A stretch of DNA of 46,063 nt, taken from NCBI GenBank assembly GCA_028285465.1, contig JANQPD010000082.1, positions 1 to 46,063 of the forward strand, read 5' to 3'. Shown piece after piece: positions 41,385 to 46,063 of the stretch (the stretch's first letter is position 1; each line of letters starts with the position of its first letter). Source of the DNA: Owenweeksia sp. GTDB taxonomy: Bacteria; Bacteroidota; Bacteroidia; Flavobacteriales; Schleiferiaceae. Both the position numbers and the translations under genes were made by a program. The notes beneath the pieces are model-generated. The model saw nothing but the letters and a program-made list of their open reading frames with translations, did no database searches and had not been told where the DNA came from.

Positions 41385-41428
41385 AAATGCCTATCAGGGT
41401 GAAAGAGTTCATGTAAAAGCAAGGCTAT

Positions 41429-44400
41429 TTGAGAACATCTTTACTCGTATTCTTTTTCGGGATCATCAGCATTAGTGTTTGCGGTCAGCCCACGGCTAAT
41501 TTTACCAATAGTGCTTTGGACACTTCTGGTGTGTTGCGCGTGTGCCAGGGCAGCAGCATTTCTTTCACCAATACAAGCACGGCCCAGGCGGGAGCTACCT
41601 ATTTATGGAATTTTGGTGGTGGAGGTACCCCGGCTGTTTCTACCGCGGAGAACCCCTCTGTTGTGTTTTCTTCAAATGGCACCTTTAATTGTTTTTTCCG
41701 GGTTACAGATCTCTCCGGTACAGATGACACGCTTTTTACCGTTGTAGTAAGCAGCGCTACCACCACGCCCACCTGGAACGGGCAAACCTTTTGCTCAAGC
41801 GACCCCGTTACGCAGCTTACGGCAGCTTCTCCTCCCGGGGGAACATATACGGGGACGGGGGTTGTAGGTGGGCAGTCTTTTAACCCTGCCGTGGGCCCCG
41901 GTACCTATACGCTAAATTATTATTACACCAACGCAGGGGGTTGCCTGGATTCTGTGCAGGGAACCGTAACCGTTACCGAGGGGCCAACTGCAGTGCTTGC
42001 CGAGGCCAACAACTATAGCAATTGCAATGGCTTTACACTGGCTAATCCAAACTTTACCGTATCTGTTTTTGACGGTTCCACAGGAAGCATTACCAACCAC
42101 CAGATCATTTGGGGAGATGGAACCCCGGACTATAATTCAGCTACTCCTCCCAATAACGTCAACCATACATACTTTGGGCAGGGCATTTATACCCTCACGT
42201 ATATTGTGACCTCCGGTAATGGATGTACCGATACCGTTACCTATGAGGTGCTCAACACGAGCAACCCTGCCTCTTTGAACGTAATAAACCCGGGAAACAC
42301 AAACGGCTGTGCCCCACTGTTAGTTACGTTCCCCCTTACTACCACAAATACGGATACCTCTATCGTATATACAGTAGAGTTTGGCGATGGTACCGACACT
42401 ACCTTTAACCATCCGCCACCTGCCTTCCTTACCCATGTGTACGACAGCACAAGTTGCCTGCTTCCGGGTGCGGTGTATACCATAACAGCCACAGCTACCA
42501 ATGCCTGCCTGAGTACACAATCAACCGTTAACGGTCCTTTTATTACCGAACCTGCCGTTGCCGATTTCATACCTGATGTAGACAGTATTGGTTGTGTGAA
42601 CCAGGTATTTACTTTTGTCAACAACAGCATTCCTGGCTTTAACAATGCCTGTAACCGTTTCATGACCTACGTTTGGGATTATGGCGATGGCAGTCCTCGG
42701 GATACACAGTTGGTCTTTAGCCCCTTACCCCCCAACCAAACGCACATATATACCAGTTTGGGTACATATAACGTCACCCTCTGGGCGCGGTCTTTCGGGC
42801 AAACTTTTTGCGATGACGATTCTATTACGATCCCTATTTGCATAGATGATGCCCCGGTTAACCAATTTAGTGTACTCCCTGACTCGGGTTGTGTGCCCCT
42901 CACGGTGAATACAAATAACACCAGCTTTAGCCCTGGCTTTTGCCTGGATTTCACCAGTACCTGGTCCGTGGTACCCGATACAGGTTGGGTGCTTTCGGGA
43001 AACGATTCGCTTACCCAAGCCGATCCTACCTTTATTTTTACCAGCCAGGGCGCTTATACTTTAAGGCTTACCACTACAAACGACTGCGGAACTACCGTGC
43101 GCGATACACTCATAGTCGTACAGGCTCCCCCTGTGGTGAACCTTCCGCCAGACGTAGCCTATTGTGATACAACCACTATTGATTTTGCCGCGGACCCGCA
43201 GCATACGCCCAGCTTTATAGAAAACCTTTCGCCCATCTTTCAATACAGCTGGGACATCACCCCTAAAACCTTTACCTTTCTAAATGGCACCGACAGCACA
43301 TCCCAATACCCTGAAATAGAGTTCATACCCAACTTGTATCAGGTAATTGTATGCGTTACCAACGACTGTGGTACCGATTGCGATACTCAATTTGTGGACG
43401 TTAATTCCCCTCCACTGGTGGACTTTTCGCTTTACCCCATCTGCCAGAACGATACGGTATTCTTTTTCGACAGCACCTTTGTAGATCCTGTAAACGGGAA
43501 TCCATTGGTGAGCTGGGATTGGGACTTTGGCAACGGGCAAAGCAGCAACCAGCAAAACCCCTTTAGCTTTTACCCTGTTCCGGGAATGTATACCGTAAGT
43601 CTTAGTGTAGAAGATGCGGAGGGTTGTGTAGACTCCCTCAGTAAAACCATAACCATACGCGATGCGCCCGAAGCGAACTTTACCTTTGACACGGTTTGTG
43701 CCGGAACCGCAACCACCTTTAACGACCTGAGCAGTTTTACCAACCCTTTCGGAGCACCTGTTGTGGGGCATAATTGGGATTTTGGAGATGGCAGCGCGCT
43801 AAACAGTTTGGCCAACCCTACACACACTTTTCCCAATGCCGGATTGTATAATGTGCAGCTTACGGTGACGGATACCAATGGATGTTTTGACGATACCACC
43901 ATAGCCGTACTGGTACGTGCCAACCCCACTGCCTACTTTGTGCCCCCCATCAATTGTATTGGTGACAGCATACAATTTACAGACAGCTCTTCTATAGACC
44001 CGCTTTACGGGACACCCATTGTAAGCTGGGCCTGGGACTTTGGAGACGGCAACGGCGCAGCCGTTCAGAATCCTGCTCATCAATATGGCTCTACCGGCAG
44101 TTACTGGGTTACTTTAACGGTAACCGATGCTTTTGGATGTACCCATACCTTTCAGGATTCTGTTGTAGTAAGTCCTTTACCTGTGGCAAACTTTAGCGTA
44201 TCCGCAACACAGGGCTGTACCCCGCTTACCGTTAATTTTACTAACAGCAGTAGTCCTGCCATCAGCTACGTTTGGCGGGCCAATGGAGTAACCTTTAGTA
44301 CGCAATCTAGTCCAACAGAAACCTTTCAAAACCTTTCCCCCATAAGCGATACCCTTATCGAAATCCGTTTAGAAATACTGAACGCGGGTGGATGTAGAGA

Positions 44401-46063
44401 CACCCTGCGTGACACTATAACCGTATTCCCGGAGCCACGGGCAGATGCAGGCTTTTTGCCCAATTCTGGCTGTGCGTATGATACCCTTCCGCTTTTTAAC
44501 AATAGCCTAAGCAAGCAAGGTAGCTTTGCGTGGAGCAGTCTGCAAAGTGCAGTACAAATCAGTAACCCTACCGATTCATTCCCCGTTATTGTAGTGCCTT
44601 ACAATCAAAGCGGATTTGACAGTACGTACAACTTTACTCTGGCGGTAACCAGTGTGGATGGTTGTACGGATTCAGTAAGCTTTGATTTTACCAATTACAC
44701 GCTCCCTGCCGCTCGCTATAGCTTAGATACAATTGGGTGCGGGCCCTTTAGCACCACGGCGGTAGACAGCAGCCTTGCAGCAGATAGCTATCTGTGGTCC
44801 GTTTCCCCCGCAGGAGTAAACATAAGCAACAATACCATTGCTACACCTACCTTCGATTTTCCATTGAATGCTACTGTTGCGCCCATAGATTATACCGTTA
44901 CTTTGGTAGTAAGTACCAATAATGGCTGTTCAGATACCTTGCAGCAAAATGTACGTGTGTTTCCGGGACCATTGGCCGCTTTTACGGCCAGTCGCCGCGA
45001 CTCCTGCGGTCCCCTTAATGTAAGGTTTACAAACACTTCTGATCCTAATGATGGTACCGGCATCAATACCCTTGGTTTTGCATGGGACTTTGGCAATGGG
45101 ATTACTTCCACAGCCCGGGATACAACAGTTCGCTTTACCAACAGTGGAGTAGAGGACAGTCTGTATATAGTTACCTTACAGGTTACCAACCAGGATGGTT
45201 GTACCGACACCTTTACCGATACGATTACCGTATATCCGAACCCCCGCGCAGAGCTGGATGTACGCTACTTTTTGGACTGCGCTCCCTTCGTGATCGATAC
45301 CAACGCAATACAGGCTGTTGATTACCCCTCGGCAAACGATACCTACAACTGGCGTGTACTCGATATCCAAGGCAATGCATTAGCCAGTTTTACCGGGCTT
45401 TTTGCGTTAAATTATACTATACCCGCTCCTCAAGACAGCGTGCTGATCCAACTGATCACCACCAATGTACACAATTGTGTATCGGATACTGCAGAGCAAT
45501 TGATGTATACCATAGAAGACCCTGTTGCGCGTTTTGGAGCAGCAGTTTATGCTGGTTGCAGTCCTTTTTCAGTAAGTCTTTTCGACAGTTCTACCGTAGG
45601 CGTAAGCCACCAGTGGTTTATGAACGGAAATGCTTTCAGTACCCAGCAAAACCCGGGTTTTGTATTGCAGAATAACAGCGTGCAAAATGATAGCCTGGTG
45701 TGGGTGCAATTGGTTGTAACCGCAGGAACGGGGTGTACAGATACTGTGAACGATACTTTGCGTATTTATCCTACGCCTGATGTAGACTTCTCCTTTGCCA
45801 CCAATGCGCTGTGTGCGCCTGACACACTTCCGGTGTTGAATAATTCGGGTTTTAAGACAGGTTCAGTTTTTAGCTGGAGCGTAAGCAGTCCGTTTATCCA
45901 GATCAACAATCCTGCAGCAGCCACACCTGATCTTTATGTACCTGACAATCAATCGGGTTTTGACTCTGTATATACCGCTCAACTGATCGTAACTTCGCCA
46001 GATGGTTGTGCTGATACGGCAAGTCAGACATTCCGTGTGTTTACGCGCCCTGTAGCAGCTTTC
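41429..46063 (+). CDS. Giant secreted PKD-repeat protein (partial, 3' end beyond window)
   Basis: The frame is open from 41417 to the window end: 1545 codons from TTG 41429, the only possible start, giving a signal peptide MRTSLLVFFFGIISISVCGQ. I checked the frame at several points up to 46063 without a stop. After the signal come about 17 complete domains of 80-100 residues plus the start of another. Most are PKD-like, with WDFGDG or a variant and GxYxVTLxVTDxxGC (for example SWDWDFGNGQ, NWDFGDGS, AWDFGDGNG). The second (about 109-184) is an Ig-like type with PPGGTYTGTGVVGG. Most modules open with a Pro/Ala-x-F strand and a G-C pair that would form a disulfide. Such proteins in this phylum end in a T9SS sorting domain and act as adhesins or gliding-surface proteins; that end is not visible. 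Confidence 0.9.
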   Translation, partial: MRTSLLVFFFGIISISVCGQPTANFTNSALDTSGVLRVCQGSSISFTNTSTAQAGATYLWNFGGGGTPAVSTAENPSVVFSSNGTFNCFFRVTDLSGTDDTLFTVVVSSATTTPTWNGQTFCSSDPVTQLTAASPPGGTYTGTGVVGGQSFNPAVGPGTYTLNYYYTNAGGCLDSVQGTVTVTEGPTAVLAEANNYSNCNGFTLANPNFTVSVFDGSTGSITNHQIIWGDGTPDYNSATPPNNVNHTYFGQGIYTLTYIVTSGNGCTDTVTYEVLNTSNPASLNVINPGNTNGCAPLLVTFPLTTTNTDTSIVYTVEFGDGTDTTFNHPPPAFLTHVYDSTSCLLPGAVYTITATATNACLSTQSTVNGPFITEPAVADFIPDVDSIGCVNQVFTFVNNSIPGFNNACNRFMTYVWDYGDGSPRDTQLVFSPLPPNQTHIYTSLGTYNVTLWARSFGQTFCDDDSITIPICIDDAPVNQFSVLPDSGCVPLTVNTNNTSFSPGFCLDFTSTWSVVPDTGWVLSGNDSLTQADPTFIFTSQGAYTLRLTTTNDCGTTVRDTLIVVQAPPVVNLPPDVAYCDTTTIDFAADPQHTPSFIENLSPIFQYSWDITPKTFTFLNGTDSTSQYPEIEFIPNLYQVIVCVTNDCGTDCDTQFVDVNSPPLVDFSLYPICQNDTVFFFDSTFVDPVNGNPLVSWDWDFGNGQSSNQQNPFSFYPVPGMYTVSLSVEDAEGCVDSLSKTITIRDAPEANFTFDTVCAGTATTFNDLSSFTNPFGAPVVGHNWDFGDGSALNSLANPTHTFPNAGLYNVQLTVTDTNGCFDDTTIAVLVRANPTAYFVPPINCIGDSIQFTDSSSIDPLYGTPIVSWAWDFGDGNGAAVQNPAHQYGSTGSYWVTLTVTDAFGCTHTFQDSVVVSPLPVANFSVSATQGCTPLTVNFTNSSSPAISYVWRANGVTFSTQSSPTETFQNLSPISDTLIEIRLEILNAGGCRDTLRDTITVFPEPRADAGFLPNSGCAYDTLPLFNNSLSKQGSFAWSSLQSAVQISNPTDSFPVIVVPYNQSGFDSTYNFTLAVTSVDGCTDSVSFDFTNYTLPAARYSLDTIGCGPFSTTAVDSSLAADSYLWSVSPAGVNISNNTIATPTFDFPLNATVAPIDYTVTLVVSTNNGCSDTLQQNVRVFPGPLAAFTASRRDSCGPLNVRFTNTSDPNDGTGINTLGFAWDFGNGITSTARDTTVRFTNSGVEDSLYIVTLQVTNQDGCTDTFTDTITVYPNPRAELDVRYFLDCAPFVIDTNAIQAVDYPSANDTYNWRVLDIQGNALASFTGLFALNYTIPAPQDSVLIQLITTNVHNCVSDTAEQLMYTIEDPVARFGAAVYAGCSPFSVSLFDSSTVGVSHQWFMNGNAFSTQQNPGFVLQNNSVQNDSLVWVQLVVTAGTGCTDTVNDTLRIYPTPDVDFSFATNALCAPDTLPVLNNSGFKTGSVFSWSVSSPFIQINNPAAATPDLYVPDNQSGFDSVYTAQLIVTSPDGCADTASQTFRVFTRPVAAF
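44174..46063 (+). repeat. Five-domain higher-order duplication within the PKD protein
   Basis: Module 11 (from 44174, residue 916) matches module 16 (from 45518, residue 1364), and module 12 (from 44429, residue 1001) matches module 17 (from 45770, residue 1448). The offsets are 1344 and 1341 nt, about 448 residues or five modules. Shared details include FSTQ-x2-P, the phrase NQSGFDS, and DTLP-x2-NNS at equal positions. Protein-level similarity is clear; DNA identity is low. Confidence 0.7.

Overview
The window comes from a member of the Bacteroidota, probably near Flavobacteriales or Sphingobacteriia-like lineages; I cannot place the genus. The evidence is internally consistent. Several surface proteins end in type IX secretion (T9SS) sorting domains. 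There are TonB-dependent receptor and DUF5723 outer-membrane genes. The replicative polymerase carries an N-terminal exonuclease, as is usual in this phylum. Many genes have the Bacteroidota promoter form TTG-N17-21-TAnnTTTG and short leaders without a strong Shine-Dalgarno. Coding density is high and the base composition is even, and I see no insertion sequence, prophage, integron or CRISPR array.

Layout. 1-2.1 kb: a two-domain universal stress protein, divergent from a uridine-phosphorylase-like nucleoside phosphorylase, then a tiny membrane protein. 2.2-4.6 kb (minus): a coiled-coil protein, zapA, a structured RNA with its own terminator (probable 6S RNA) and rny. 4.7-12.1 kb (plus): an envelope block of an M23 peptidase, a carboxypeptidase-regulatory-like protein, a TonB-dependent receptor, a DUF5723 protein and a small beta-barrel-like protein. 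12.4-13.9 kb: a CPA2 antiporter overlapping a glutaredoxin-like gene. 14-16.7 kb (minus): purL, clpS, tRNA-Arg(ACG). 16.9-23.1 kb (minus): DUF4920 lipoprotein, cytochrome c, mnmD, two tandem T9SS type B propeller proteins and a NUDIX hydrolase, mostly with 4-nt start/stop overlaps. 23.2-25 kb: ilvE, then a small membrane protein plus XRE regulator behind a promoter set inside an inverted repeat. 25-34 kb: hybrid 7TMR-DISM sensor kinase, dnaE, trxA and a PAS sensor kinase. 34.5-38.5 kb: a sugar-dehydrogenase-like lipoprotein, a kelch protein with a T9SS type A tail, and a methyltransferase. 38.65-38.9 kb: tRNA-Arg(TCT) preceded in the same transcript by a shrunken tRNA-like copy. 38.9-41.2 kb: di-haem peroxidase and an Omp85-type barrel. 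41.4 kb to the end: a giant secreted PKD-repeat protein that runs off the window.

Themes. Most of the window is ordinary core metabolism and information processing mixed with cell-surface genes (T9SS cargo, barrels, lipoproteins). The items most worth a second look are the RNA between zapA and rny, in which one arm has two mutually exclusive partners; the 53-nt tRNA-like element directly ahead of tRNA-Arg(TCT); the operator-embedded promoter of the membrane protein/XRE pair; and the five-domain higher-order duplication inside the giant PKD protein. Many start codons given here differ from the longest reading frame, because a promoter -7 box, a stop/start overlap or the start of a signal peptide fixes them.
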